Positions 8,137-16,586 of a stretch of DNA of 36,866 nucleotides are shown here, piece by piece. A program made the position numbers and the translations under genes. The notes below the pieces were generated by a model. It was given only the letters and a program-made list of their open reading frames with translations. It ran no database searches and was not told where the DNA came from. Source of the stretch: Chloroflexota bacterium (lineage in GTDB: Bacteria; Chloroflexota; UBA6077; FW602-bin22; JACPRP01); the NCBI GenBank assembly GCA_023480885.1, contig JAMCWX010000071.1, positions 1-36,866 on the forward strand, read 5' to 3'. The stretch's first letter is position 1. The number at the start of each line of letters is the position of its first letter.

Positions 8137-9447
8137 CTACTTGCCAGGGTCCTTTACTGCCTTGATGGTATCGATCACCACGTTGGCGAGTTTCCCACCC
8201 ACCTCTTTGACTTCTCTGACGTAGATGTTCTGAATGACGTTGTGAGTGACGGGATCGAACTCGAAAGGACCGCGTGGGCTGGCGAACTTGACGCTCTCGA
8301 GCGCCTTGATCAGGGCGTCTTTATCGCTTGTGTTGCCCTTGGTCTTCTCGATGGCTTCGTGGATGACTCGTGCCGTGTCGAAGCCCTGTACGGCAAAGGA
8401 GTTGGGCTCGACGTTGAATTTCTTCTGATAGGCTTCTATGAACTTCTTGTTCTCTGGAATGTCCAGGGTGTTGGCCCAGTTGAGGCCGCTGATAGCGCCC
8501 AGGGCGGCCTTCCCTTGAGCCGGCAGGACGTCCTGCTCGACCAGCCATCCTGCCCCGGTGAGCTTGGCCGTTTTCTTCAGGCCATACTCCTCGTATTGTT
8601 TCACGAAGGCAACCGCGTCGCTACCGCTGTAGAAGCTGTAGGTTGCCTCTGGCTTAGCCTCGGCTATCTTGGCCAGATACGGTCCATAGTCCGTGTTGCC
8701 GAGAGGCGGATAGATCTCGCCCAGAACGGTGCCGCCCGCGGGGACGAAGGTCTCCTTGAAAGCGGCGATCATCTCTTTGCCCGCGGCATAGTCCGCCGCG
8801 CTACAGAAGACCTTCTTGGAGGTGTGCTTGGCGACCCAATCGCCCATAGGATAGTTCGGCTGCCAGTTGCTGAAGGATGTGCGGAAGATATAGGGGCTCT
8901 TCTTCTCCCTGGTGAGACCATTGGCGCCGGCATTGGAAATAAGGAGGATCATCTTGTTGTCGTGAACGATGTCTCTGACAGCGTAGGCAATGGCGCTGTT
9001 CACCAGGCCTGTCATGAGGTCCACCTTGTCCTGCTCGATGAACTTCCTGGTCTTGCGCAGCGATGCCTGCGCATCGTTCTCCTCGTCTTCCTTGATCAGG
9101 TCGATCTTGCGCCCTGCGATGGTGTTCCCGATGCTCTCGAAGTACAGCACCATGCCGTTGGTGATGCTCTCGCCCAACACCGCGTAAACCTTGGAATAGG
9201 GGAGCAGAACGCCGATCTTGAGTGGGGGACCTGCCGCTGGCTTGACTTCGGCTGCCGGCGTGACGGCCGCCTTGGTCGCTGGCGTTGCCGCTGACGGCGC
9301 TGCAGGCGCCTTCGTCGGCGTTGTGGGTGCCGCAGGCGCGCACGCCTCCAACAGCGATCCCGAAACGACTGCCGCTCCAGTTACAACTGCCGCCCCTTTG
9401 AGAAATTGTCTCCTGGATAGTCGCTTGTTCACCTTTTCTTCTGACAT
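8137..9447 (-). CDS. Liv-type substrate-binding protein, Tat-exported lipoprotein
   Basis: This is the extracellular receptor of the Liv importer (periplasmic-binding type 1 fold), 436 residues from ATG 9447. The N-terminus has a twin-arginine motif SRRQFLKG at residues 11-18, a hydrophobic stretch and lipobox SLLEAC with lipid Cys36, so the protein should be exported folded by Tat and then anchored. An Ala/Pro/Thr linker of about 45 residues follows. The binding domain begins with LKIGVLLPYSKVYAVLGES and includes TGLVNSAIAYAVRDI and an FVKQYEEYGLK segment. AAGGAGG lies 12 bases before the ATG; an in-frame TTG at 9456 would sit only three bases from it. It is the first gene of the operon. Confidence 0.92.
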   Translation of the reverse strand: MSEEKVNKRLSRRQFLKGAAVVTGAAVVSGSLLEACAPAAPTTPTKAPAAPSAATPATKAAVTPAAEVKPAAGPPLKIGVLLPYSKVYAVLGESITNGMVLYFESIGNTIAGRKIDLIKEDEENDAQASLRKTRKFIEQDKVDLMTGLVNSAIAYAVRDIVHDNKMILLISNAGANGLTREKKSPYIFRTSFSNWQPNYPMGDWVAKHTSKKVFCSAADYAAGKEMIAAFKETFVPAGGTVLGEIYPPLGNTDYGPYLAKIAEAKPEATYSFYSGSDAVAFVKQYEEYGLKKTAKLTGAGWLVEQDVLPAQGKAALGAISGLNWANTLDIPENKKFIEAYQKKFNVEPNSFAVQGFDTARVIHEAIEKTKGNTSDKDALIKALESVKFASPRGPFEFDPVTHNVIQNIYVREVKEVGGKLANVVIDTIKAVKDPGK

Positions 9448-9577
9448 GCTTGTCAATAACCTCCTTATTCTAGTTTGCAACGCTTAGACAACGATCGATG
9501 CCGAAGGCGCGGTTACGAGTGGCCCCAGAACAGAGCGGCTTCAACATTGCTAATCACCCGCCTGGCATAGGCAGGTT

Positions 9578-9622
9578 TTATCTGTCTCGTTCCTTGCGGC
9601 TCCGCCACAGTGAGACAGATAA
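9578..9622. repeat. Possible REP/MITE-like palindromic element
   Basis: TTATCTGTCTC (9578-9588) and GAGACAGATAA (9612-9622) are perfect 11-bp arms, with GCGG/CCGC in the loop. They are flanked by smaller palindromes, GCCT-ggcat-AGGC on the left and GGCA-AATC-TGCC on the right, so about 9560-9640 is a set of nested inverted repeats. Such elements are often dispersed, but copy number cannot be judged from one window. Confidence 0.55.
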
Positions 9623-9727
9623 GAGGCAAATCTGCCCCTACGTGGACACTGGAGCGGCCAAGCTAGCCAGTTAGCGACGGGAAGACGAGCCAGATAGCAC
9701 CTTTGCTAGCTTGCCCAAAGTGACGCT

Positions 9728-9756
9728 AAGTTAGCATATGTGAATAGCCTTGTCAA
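9728..9756 (-). promoter_or_regulatory. Possible promoter of the Liv operon
   Basis: On the minus strand a perfect TTGACA (9756-9751) is followed after 17 bases by TAACTT (9733-9728), a weak -10 box. The inverted repeat CAAGCTAGC/GCTAGCTTG lies just downstream of the expected start and could be an operator. Confidence 0.45.
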
Positions 9757-9787
9757 GTGAAAAGCTGGTGCCTAGCTACTCGATTGG

Positions 9788-9816
9788 TTGACTTTGGCCC
9801 TTTTCATTGGTATGCT
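9788..9816 (+). promoter_or_regulatory. Sigma70-type promoter of the RND pump gene
   Basis: TTGACT (9788-9793) and TATGCT (9811-9816) are spaced by 17 bases, with an expected start near 9823 and a leader of about 43 bases. The TTG of this -35 box also opens a longer reading frame, which should not be used as the gene start. Confidence 0.65.
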
Positions 9817-9865
9817 AGCATTTGGCTGCCCGAAACACCAGGTCTGTGCTGAAAGGGAATTCCCC

Positions 9866-12800
9866 ATGTGGTTGACGGACATTTCCATTAAGCGTCCCCT
9901 CTTTATCTCAATGCTGCTGCTGTTCTTCATCTTGATTGGCGCTGTCTCCTACACCCGACTGGGCGCCGACCAATACCCTCAAGTTAACATTCCCTATGTA
10001 ATGGTCGTCGTACCTTATCCTGGCGCGGGACCTGAAGAAGTCGAAAGCAGCGTCACAAAAGTCATCGAGGACGCCGTCGCCGGCGTTGGTCAGCTCAAGA
10101 CACTCTCCTCGTACTCCATGGATGGCCTTTCGGCGGTAACGCTCGAGTTCAATGTTGGCGCGGATACCGACACGGCAGCTATCGATGTGGAAAGAAAGGT
10201 TAGCGCAATTCGTTCGCAACTGCCGGACGAAGCCCAGGCGCCTAGCGTGATCAAGGCCGAGTTCAACGCAATGCCCATCTTGAGCGTGTCTCTTTCCAGC
10301 AACCGGCCTGATAGTAATCTATATCACCTGGCCAACGATCGACTGAAGGCGCGACTCGAGGCGGTTTCGGGTGTTGCCTCCGTGCGAGTCGTCGGCGGGC
10401 GCGACCGCGAAATTCTCGTGAAGGTCGATCAGGCAGAGCTGCGCGCGCGGGGCCTGTCGATTCAACAGGTTTACGGCGCTCTATCGCAGAGCAACATCAG
10501 CATGCCAGGTGGCAGCATCGACGAGAAAAACACGCAATACTCGGTCCGATACAACGCGCTTTTCCAAAAGCCTGAAGACCTGCGTGACCTCGTGCTCTAT
10601 TCCGGACCAAACGGCATTGTGTATCTCAGAGACGTCGCCGAAATAGTGGATGGCTTCAAGAAACAGACCATCGTCAATCGCACCAACGGCGTGGACAGCG
10701 TTGGTCTGCTGATAACGAAGTCTTCCAATGCCAACACGATGCAGGTGGCTGCTGCGCTGCGGAAAACGCTCGGCAATATCGAGAAAACTCTGCCGCCAGA
10801 CGCAAAGCTGACCATCGCCAGCGACACTTCTATCTTCGTGCGACAGTCGTTAAATGATATCCAGGACAGCCTTTTCTACGCGGTCCTGCTCACGGGACTG
10901 GTGTTGCTGCTGTTCCTTCACACCACCCGTTCCACGATTATCGTCCTGTTCTCCATCCCAACGTCGCTCATTTCTACGTTTCTCGTGATGTGGATCATGG
11001 GCTTTACGCTTAACATGATGTCGATGATGGCTCTAGCGCTCAGCATCGGTATCCTGGTCGACGATTCCATCGTCGTGCTGGAGAATATCTTCCGCCATCT
11101 CAAGCTGGGCGAAACTCCCTGGAGCGCTGCCCTCAAAGGGCGAAGCGAAATAGGGCTTGCCGCTATCGCCATTACACTCGTGGACGTCGTCGTCTATTTG
11201 CCCATGGCCTTCATGACCGGTATGGTGGGCCAGTTTTTCCGCCAGTTCGGCCTTACCGTGACGGTGGCGACTCTATTCTCGCTTTTCGTGTCTTTTACTC
11301 TGACCCCTATGCTTGCGTCCCGCTGGCTCAAGGCCGACTCTGAAGACAACCACGGCTCGCTTCTGGGCCGTTTTGGCGTTAAGTGGGAGGCAGGTTACGA
11401 CCGGCTAGCGAGCGCCTACAGGGGGCTGTTGAAGGGGGCGCTGGGCCATCGCAAGACTGTAATTGCTGTCAGCTTCGTCGCCTTCTTCGGCGCGGTGTCG
11501 CTGATTCCCTTGAAGCTCATCGGGACGGAATTCCTGCCCCCTGAAGATCAAGGCGAGGTTCACCTCATCGCCGAGTTGCCTCCTGGCACGCCGCTCAGCG
11601 TTACGAACGATGTCGCGCTGCGGTTAGAATCAAGGCTCGCGAAGATACCGGAAGTGACAAGCTATTTCACAACTGTCGGCCTGGCTTCCTCTGGATTCTT
11701 CACCGCAGGCGAGAGCCGCTTTGCCCGCATCACGGTCAAGATCGTGGAGAAAAGCAAGCGAAAGAAGTCCATCGTCGAAATGACGAAGGAGTTGCAGGCC
11801 GTGGGTAATGGGATTCCTGGACTGGAGCTTCGCGCACAGTTGCCTGCTATCGGAGGTGATCCCCGACAGCCGTTCCTCGTCCAGCTCAGGGGGGATGATC
11901 CAGCGAAGCTCAAGTCTACAGCCGCCCAGATAACCGAAGTGGTGAAGCGAATTCCAGGCACCAGCGACGTGACCAACAGCGCCGCAAAGGGCGGGCCTGA
12001 GATCCGCGTGGAGGCAGATCAACAACGCCTTGCCGATCTCGGCCTCACGTCCGCACAGGTTGCGACGGCTCTGCGGGCAAATATCGAGGGTCTCGTCGTC
12101 AGTCAGTTGAGGCCTGAGGGACAGAACAAAGTAGACATAAGGGTAGTTGGAAGCGACGTCGACAGGGCTACTGTGGCCGATCTGGGATCGCTCCCGATAG
12201 CCAGCCCGAAGGGCCTGATTGCGCGAATGGATCAAGCGGCGAAAATGAAATCGGGCGAGAGCCCGGCGGAGATCGAGAGGATCAATCGCCAGCTTGTGGT
12301 AACCGTCGGCGCCAACGTGCTGGGGCGCCCCCTCGGCGACGTAGTCAACGATTTCCAGGTACAGATGGCGAGTATTCAGTTGCCGCCTGGCTTCTCCATC
12401 AATTTGGGCAGCCAGACGGAGCTGATGGACGAGAGCTTCACGTCCCTGGTCGGAGCGCTCTTCCTCTCCATACTCCTGATGTATATGCTTATGGTCGCGC
12501 TCTACGAATCCCTGCTCTATCCGTTGATCATCATGTTTGCCTTGCCTGTATCTATCGTCGGCGCGCTGCTTGGACTGTTCGTATCAGGACAGTCGCTGAA
12601 TATCTCCTCGATGATCGGCATGATTATGCTAATGGGTCTCGTCGGAAAGAACGGTATCCTTTTGGTGGATTACACTAACACCCTCAGAAACAAAGGGATG
12701 AGCCGCTTCGACGCCATCGTCGAGGCTGGGCCGACGAGGCTCCGCCCAATTCTGATGACGACCTCGGCGATGGTTATGGCCATGATCCCTGTGGCAATGA

Positions 12801-12958
12801 CGAGCGGACAGGGCGCGGAGACCCGATCCCCGATGGCAATCGTAGTTATCGGCGGCCTCTTGAGCTCGACGCTGCTCACCCTGGTGCTCGTGCCTGTCGT
12901 CTACACGGTTCTGGACGACCTGCAGATGCGGATCGGCAAGCTCTTGAGGAGACGCTAA
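9866..12958 (+). CDS. RND-family efflux transporter (AcrB/HAE1-like), orphan
   Basis: This is a proton-driven inner-membrane exporter for hydrophobic compounds. The 1030-residue product has the full AcrB layout: N-terminal helix (IKRPLFISMLLLFFILIGAVSY), first large porter domain, a helix bundle with the proton-relay pair Asp399-Asp400 in ILVDDSIVVLEN, second porter domain, and a second bundle with the relay lysine Lys928 in GLVGKNGILLVDYTN. ATG 9866 follows GAAAGGGA by seven bases. No membrane-fusion protein or outer-membrane channel gene lies nearby, unlike proteobacterial RND operons. In a cell without an outer membrane it may work alone. The aldehyde dehydrogenase gene follows 62 bases later and could share its transcript. 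Confidence 0.94.
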   Translation: MWLTDISIKRPLFISMLLLFFILIGAVSYTRLGADQYPQVNIPYVMVVVPYPGAGPEEVESSVTKVIEDAVAGVGQLKTLSSYSMDGLSAVTLEFNVGADTDTAAIDVERKVSAIRSQLPDEAQAPSVIKAEFNAMPILSVSLSSNRPDSNLYHLANDRLKARLEAVSGVASVRVVGGRDREILVKVDQAELRARGLSIQQVYGALSQSNISMPGGSIDEKNTQYSVRYNALFQKPEDLRDLVLYSGPNGIVYLRDVAEIVDGFKKQTIVNRTNGVDSVGLLITKSSNANTMQVAAALRKTLGNIEKTLPPDAKLTIASDTSIFVRQSLNDIQDSLFYAVLLTGLVLLLFLHTTRSTIIVLFSIPTSLISTFLVMWIMGFTLNMMSMMALALSIGILVDDSIVVLENIFRHLKLGETPWSAALKGRSEIGLAAIAITLVDVVVYLPMAFMTGMVGQFFRQFGLTVTVATLFSLFVSFTLTPMLASRWLKADSEDNHGSLLGRFGVKWEAGYDRLASAYRGLLKGALGHRKTVIAVSFVAFFGAVSLIPLKLIGTEFLPPEDQGEVHLIAELPPGTPLSVTNDVALRLESRLAKIPEVTSYFTTVGLASSGFFTAGESRFARITVKIVEKSKRKKSIVEMTKELQAVGNGIPGLELRAQLPAIGGDPRQPFLVQLRGDDPAKLKSTAAQITEVVKRIPGTSDVTNSAAKGGPEIRVEADQQRLADLGLTSAQVATALRANIEGLVVSQLRPEGQNKVDIRVVGSDVDRATVADLGSLPIASPKGLIARMDQAAKMKSGESPAEIERINRQLVVTVGANVLGRPLGDVVNDFQVQMASIQLPPGFSINLGSQTELMDESFTSLVGALFLSILLMYMLMVALYESLLYPLIIMFALPVSIVGALLGLFVSGQSLNISSMIGMIMLMGLVGKNGILLVDYTNTLRNKGMSRFDAIVEAGPTRLRPILMTTSAMVMAMIPVAMTSGQGAETRSPMAIVVIGGLLSSTLLTLVLVPVVYTVLDDLQMRIGKLLRRR

Positions 12959-13020
12959 TATATCTTTGTCCCGATCAAATCTCTAAACTTCGTTTGAGGA
13001 GCGTGAAGGAGGGCCGCAAG

Positions 13021-14502
13021 ATGGTATTCAAGAACTATATCGGCGGCAAATGGGTCGATTCAAAAAGTGGCGCGACTTTCGAGAGCATCAATCCTGCCAA
13101 CGGTGAGGTGATCGGCGTCGTGAGCAAATCTGACGCAACTGATGTCGACGACGCCGTCGAGGCGGCGGCGCGCGCCTTCCCCTCCTGGCGCAAGGTCCCC
13201 GCGCCACGTCGCGCGGAGATACTTTTCCGCGCCGCTCAAATAATGCTTTCCCGCAAAGAAGAGCTGTCCCTACTGGTCACCAGGGAGATGGGCAAGGTGA
13301 TCAAGGAAGGAAGAGGGGACGTGCAGGAAGGCATCGACATGACCTTCTACACGGCCGGCGAGGGCAGAAGGCTCTTGGGCTCTACCACTCCTGCCGAGCT
13401 GCCCAACAAGTTCGCCATGTCGGTGCGCGACCCAATCGGCGTCGTCGCCGCTATAACTCCCTGGAATTTCCCTATCGCTATCCCGACCTGGAAGCTAATG
13501 CCTGCTCTCGTTGCGGGCAACACGGTCGTCTTCAAGCCCGCCAGTGATACACCTGTGTTAGCCCACAAGCTGGTCGAAATTCTCGAGGAGGCGGGCATAC
13601 CAGGTGGAGTGTTGAACCTCGTTCTCGGCCCAGGTGGCACGGTTGGCGATGCCCTGGTAAGCCATCCCAAAGTCGATTTGATCTCCTTCACTGGCTCGAC
13701 CGCTGCGGGCAAAGGTGTGGCACAGAAAGCCAGCGAGCAGCTCAAGCGCGTGTCCTTGGAAATGGGCGGCAAGAACGCTATCATCGTGATGGATGATGCA
13801 GACCTCGAATTGGCGGTCGACGGTATAATCTGGAGCGCTTACGGCACGACCGGCCAGCGTTGCACGGCGGCGAGTCGATTGATCGTGCACGAAGCGGTGC
13901 GTAAGGAGCTTGCTGATAGACTCATCAATCGCATCGGTGCCCTGCGCTTGGGCGATGGTTTGCTCGACACAACCGACGTTGGTCCTGTTGTAAACGCCTC
14001 GCAACTCGATAAGATACATGGCTACGTTGAGGCGGGGATCAAGGAAGGGGCTAATCTCTTGATCGGCGGAACCATCTGCGACGAGGGCGATTGCGCGAAG
14101 GGCTTCTTCCATAAGCCTACCCTCTTCGACAATGTCAATCCTAACATGCGCATTGCGCAGGAGGAGATTTTCGGCCCTGTCGTATCGATGATCGCGGTCA
14201 GCAGCCTTGACCAGGCGATTGAGGTCAATAACGCCAGTCGCTATGGACTGTCGAGTTCTATTTTCACTCGCGATATTAACAATGCGTTCAGAGCGATGCG
14301 CGACATAACGACGGGCATCGTCTACGTGAACGCGGGGACGATCGGCGCAGAGGTGCATCTGCCCTTTGGAGGCACGCGCGGCACCGGCAATGGTCACCGT
14401 GAAGCCGGCCAGGCGGCCCTGGACATATTCACCGAATGGAAATCGTTGTACGTCGACTTCAGCGGGCGGCTGCAAAGAGCTCAGATCGACCTGGACAGCT
14501 AA
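13021..14502 (+). CDS. NAD(P)-dependent aldehyde dehydrogenase
   Basis: This cytoplasmic enzyme oxidises an aldehyde to the carboxylic acid. The 493-residue product is full length for the ALDH superfamily. PWNFPIAIPTWKLMPALVAGNTVVFKPA forms the cofactor-binding region, FTGSTAAGK is the Rossmann glycine motif, Glu247 (LEMGGKN) is the general base and Cys281 (GQRCTAA) the nucleophile. Their 34-residue spacing is the classic one. EEIFGPVVS and a PFGGTRGTGNGHREAG segment complete the fold. ATG 13021 has GGAGG eight bases upstream, better than TTG 12994. It precedes the small protein and CoA-ligase genes, so its acid product could be the ligase substrate. The exact aldehyde is unknown. Confidence 0.93.
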   Translation: MVFKNYIGGKWVDSKSGATFESINPANGEVIGVVSKSDATDVDDAVEAAARAFPSWRKVPAPRRAEILFRAAQIMLSRKEELSLLVTREMGKVIKEGRGDVQEGIDMTFYTAGEGRRLLGSTTPAELPNKFAMSVRDPIGVVAAITPWNFPIAIPTWKLMPALVAGNTVVFKPASDTPVLAHKLVEILEEAGIPGGVLNLVLGPGGTVGDALVSHPKVDLISFTGSTAAGKGVAQKASEQLKRVSLEMGGKNAIIVMDDADLELAVDGIIWSAYGTTGQRCTAASRLIVHEAVRKELADRLINRIGALRLGDGLLDTTDVGPVVNASQLDKIHGYVEAGIKEGANLLIGGTICDEGDCAKGFFHKPTLFDNVNPNMRIAQEEIFGPVVSMIAVSSLDQAIEVNNASRYGLSSSIFTRDINNAFRAMRDITTGIVYVNAGTIGAEVHLPFGGTRGTGNGHREAGQAALDIFTEWKSLYVDFSGRLQRAQIDLDS

Positions 14503-14539
14503 GTCCACAACCACCAGTTCACAACGAAGGGAGAGTAAG

Positions 14540-14752
14540 GTGTCTGATTCCGCGACTTTCTTCGGCGATTCTACCCTCACCGAACTAGAGGGTAGACTGC
14601 TCGAAATCTACGATGGGCTGAAGGAAATTCTGAAGAGGGACGATTGTCCCCCATGTGTCCTCTTCAGCGTCAAGCAATCCCTGGCGGCACTCTATCCGGC
14701 GGTTAATGACCTTGGTCTCGCCTACGAATACCTGTTCGACTACGGCGTCTAG
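14540..14752 (+). CDS. Small protein of unknown family beside a PaaK-like ligase (copy 1)
   Basis: I do not recognise this 70-residue protein. It starts at GTG 14540 with GGGAGAG about five bases upstream. It is soluble, acidic and probably helical, with LTELE...YDGLKEIL, a DDCPPC turn and a C-terminal VNDLGLAYEYLFDYGV. A second copy is at 16846-17052. Without gaps the last 58 residues share 25 identities by eye, including LT, LK, PPC, LAA, VNDL, EY and the final YGV. Both copies sit directly beside a PaaK-like CoA ligase gene, here 39 bases upstream of it. A small partner, chaperone or acyl-handling subunit of the ligase is a reasonable inference, but nothing in the sequence fixes the role. 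The PPC cysteine is conserved and could bind metal or form a disulfide. Confidence 0.75.
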   Translation: MSDSATFFGDSTLTELEGRLLEIYDGLKEILKRDDCPPCVLFSVKQSLAALYPAVNDLGLAYEYLFDYGV

Positions 14753-14791
14753 CACAGCGCCAAGCAGGGCGTCCAGGAAGTGCGACATTCG

Positions 14792-16159
14792 ATGAGTACG
14801 ACATTTGAGGGGGAAACGGTGGGAACTGACCAAACATATTCGCCTTATTGGAATCCCAAGATGGAGTTGGCTGACCGCGCCACGATATCGAGGTGGCAGA
14901 TGCACAAGTTTCAGAAGACCCTTGCGTTTGCCTACGCTAATAGCAGTCTGTGGAAGAAGAAGCTGGATGACGCCGGCGTTCATCCCAGTCAGATAAGAAG
15001 CCTCGAAGACGTGCGAAAAGTGCCTTTTCTCACGAAGAAGGAATACCTCGATTCTCAAGAACAAGAGCCTCTCTTCGGCGATATCCTCGCCGCCCCAATC
15101 GAGTTCGTAATGAACTACCATCAAACCTCGGGAACATCCGGCAGGACACCGCTCCGAGTCGCAGATGGTCGGCGCGACTGGTCCTGGATGGTCGACGCCT
15201 GGGCGGAAGGCCTCTGGGCCCTCGGCGTCCGCCCAACCGACGTTGCCTACATCGCCTTCAGCTACGGGCCGTTCATCGGCTTTTGGATCTCTCACTACGC
15301 CTTCGAGAAGATAGGGGCGATGACCGTTCCTGGGGGTGGCCAAAGCAGCGAGGCTAGAATAAGGCAGATTCTTGACTTGGGTGTCACAGTGGTCGTCGCG
15401 ACTCCGACATATGGCCTGCGATTGGCCCAAACAGCTCGCGAAATGGGTGTGGACCTGGCAAAGGAGTCTAAGGTCAGGCTCACCGTCCACGCTGGCGAGC
15501 CAGGTGCTAGCATCCCAGCCACGAAGCAGATGATGGAGTCGATGTGGGGAGCTAAATGCGGTGATTTCGGCGGCATGAGCGAGTGCGGCGCGAACTTCTA
15601 CTACAGTTGCAGCGAGCGATCCGAAGGAGTGCACCTGCACGAGGATCATTTCCTGCTGGAAGTGATCGATCCAATAACGACCGAGCCAGCACCGTATGGC
15701 CAGCGTGGGGAGCTGGTAATGACCCCCTTCGGACGGGGTTCGTTGCCGGCGATACGTTATCGGACAGGGGATCTCGTCGAGAAGATGCCAGCCAGCGCTT
15801 GCGCCTGCGGCAGGAGTTTCGATCTGTTCAGAGGCGCCATCATCGGTCGCGCCGACGATATGCGAGTGATCAGGGGAGTCAACGTCTTCCCCTCGGCCAT
15901 CGAGGACATTGTGCGCCAGCACGACGAAGTGGACGAATTCCAGATCGTGTTCACGCGGCAGGGTTTTCAGGACGAAGTCACCGTCAACGTAGATTTATTG
16001 CCACACGCTTACGCGACTCGATGTAACACGCTTGCGGCTGAGTTGTCCCGATCTCTGTCCGAAGCCCACGAGGGATTGCGCATCAACGTCGTCGCCGTGG
16101 AGCCAGGCTCGCTGCCGCGCTTTGAGCTGAAATCGCGCCGCATAATCGACAAGCGGTAA
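14792..16159 (+). CDS. PaaK-like aryl/acyl-CoA ligase (copy 1)
   Basis: This is an ATP-dependent adenylate-forming enzyme of the phenylacetate-CoA ligase family that joins a carboxylic acid to coenzyme A. The 455-residue product has the ATP-phosphate loop QTSGTSGRTP, ATPTYGLRLAQ, the adenine-site motif GGMSECG, RYRTGDLVE, the CxC segment ACACGRSFD, GRADDMRVIRGVNVFPSAIED, and a C-terminal LPRFELKSRRIIDKR with the expected catalytic lysine. The start is uncertain: ATG 14792 has AGGAAG 11 bases upstream, while GTG 14819 has GAGGGGG five bases upstream and gives an N-terminus closer to the two paralogues, which reach YWNP within about 10 residues. The acid is unknown; the neighbouring aldehyde dehydrogenase may supply it. 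Confidence 0.9.
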   Translation: MSTTFEGETVGTDQTYSPYWNPKMELADRATISRWQMHKFQKTLAFAYANSSLWKKKLDDAGVHPSQIRSLEDVRKVPFLTKKEYLDSQEQEPLFGDILAAPIEFVMNYHQTSGTSGRTPLRVADGRRDWSWMVDAWAEGLWALGVRPTDVAYIAFSYGPFIGFWISHYAFEKIGAMTVPGGGQSSEARIRQILDLGVTVVVATPTYGLRLAQTAREMGVDLAKESKVRLTVHAGEPGASIPATKQMMESMWGAKCGDFGGMSECGANFYYSCSERSEGVHLHEDHFLLEVIDPITTEPAPYGQRGELVMTPFGRGSLPAIRYRTGDLVEKMPASACACGRSFDLFRGAIIGRADDMRVIRGVNVFPSAIEDIVRQHDEVDEFQIVFTRQGFQDEVTVNVDLLPHAYATRCNTLAAELSRSLSEAHEGLRINVVAVEPGSLPRFELKSRRIIDKR

Positions 16160-16243
16160 GCATAATGGGGGTTGCGGGAAACATTAGGAGAGTGCTATTA
16201 TCGGGGAGAAAAGAGACCTGCGGAGAAAGTTGGGTAACTACAG

Positions 16244-16504
16244 GTGCTGAGAGTTATTGAATGGAAAAGGACGACCACACAGTATGTCGCCATTCTCCAG
16301 GTGGCTGATCGCTTCGAGCCAAACTCTATACGAGAACTGGAGCGACGCGGGGCAGAGACTATCCTCGGGGGAACTTTGCGCGGAACGACGCAAACCGACT
16401 GGTACGCCCTGGCCTACGACCGACGCGAATTGGAGTTCGAGGAAGCGAGAGAAATGGCCAGGAACACGCTGGAGCGATACCGCGAGCAACAGCGGCGGCC
16501 CTGA
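16244..16504 (+). CDS. Hypothetical small protein
   Basis: This GTG-started frame would give an 86-residue charged protein (VLRVIEWKRTTTQYVAILQVADRF..., ending in a Glu/Arg-rich helix EFEEAREMARNTLERYREQQ). I do not recognise the family. In its favour are a natural amino-acid composition and a position between a ligase gene and a terminator-like hairpin. Against it are a weak ribosome site and an equally long open frame on the opposite strand (16238-16522). I prefer the plus strand because its composition is ordinary and the gene would follow the ligase in the same direction. Confidence 0.45.
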   Translation: MLRVIEWKRTTTQYVAILQVADRFEPNSIRELERRGAETILGGTLRGTTQTDWYALAYDRRELEFEEAREMARNTLERYREQQRRP

Positions 16505-16530
16505 TTCTAGAGGTGGCCACAAATGAAAAC

Positions 16531-16558
16531 CCTCCTCAAACTTGACTGCTTGAGGAGG
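16531..16558 (-). terminator. Terminator-like hairpin between convergent transcripts
   Basis: CCTCCTCAA (16531-16539) pairs perfectly with TTGAGGAGG (16550-16558) around a 10-base loop. On the minus strand the stem is followed by GTTTTCATTT, a modest T-tract, so it can end the minus-strand operon that finishes with the 68-aa or 50-aa gene. It may act on the plus strand too, but less well. Confidence 0.65.
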
Positions 16559-16586
16559 ATGTCGTGACTTGTACCATCTTAGATAA

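Larger units (their letters stand above)
9448..9865. other. Divergent control region with nested inverted repeats
   Basis: This 418-bp region between the Liv operon and the RND gene holds no supported gene. It contains a hairpin element (9578-9622), a second inverted repeat CAAGCTAGC (9659-9667) / GCTAGCTTG (9705-9713), a possible minus promoter (9728-9756) and a good plus promoter (9788-9816). Confidence 0.6.

Noticed and set aside
8242-9294. 350-aa open frame on the plus strand
   Set aside because: It lies antisense inside the Liv binding-protein gene, whose family match is clear, and shows no recognisable domain.
13558-14580. 340-aa open frame on the minus strand
   Set aside because: Antisense to the aldehyde dehydrogenase, which has correctly spaced Glu and Cys. 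It is a by-product of codon bias in the real gene.
14585-15922. 445-aa open frame on the minus strand
   Set aside because: Antisense to the small protein and first PaaK-like ligase. It is as long as a real gene, but its composition is rich in His, Arg and Cys and no motif is seen.
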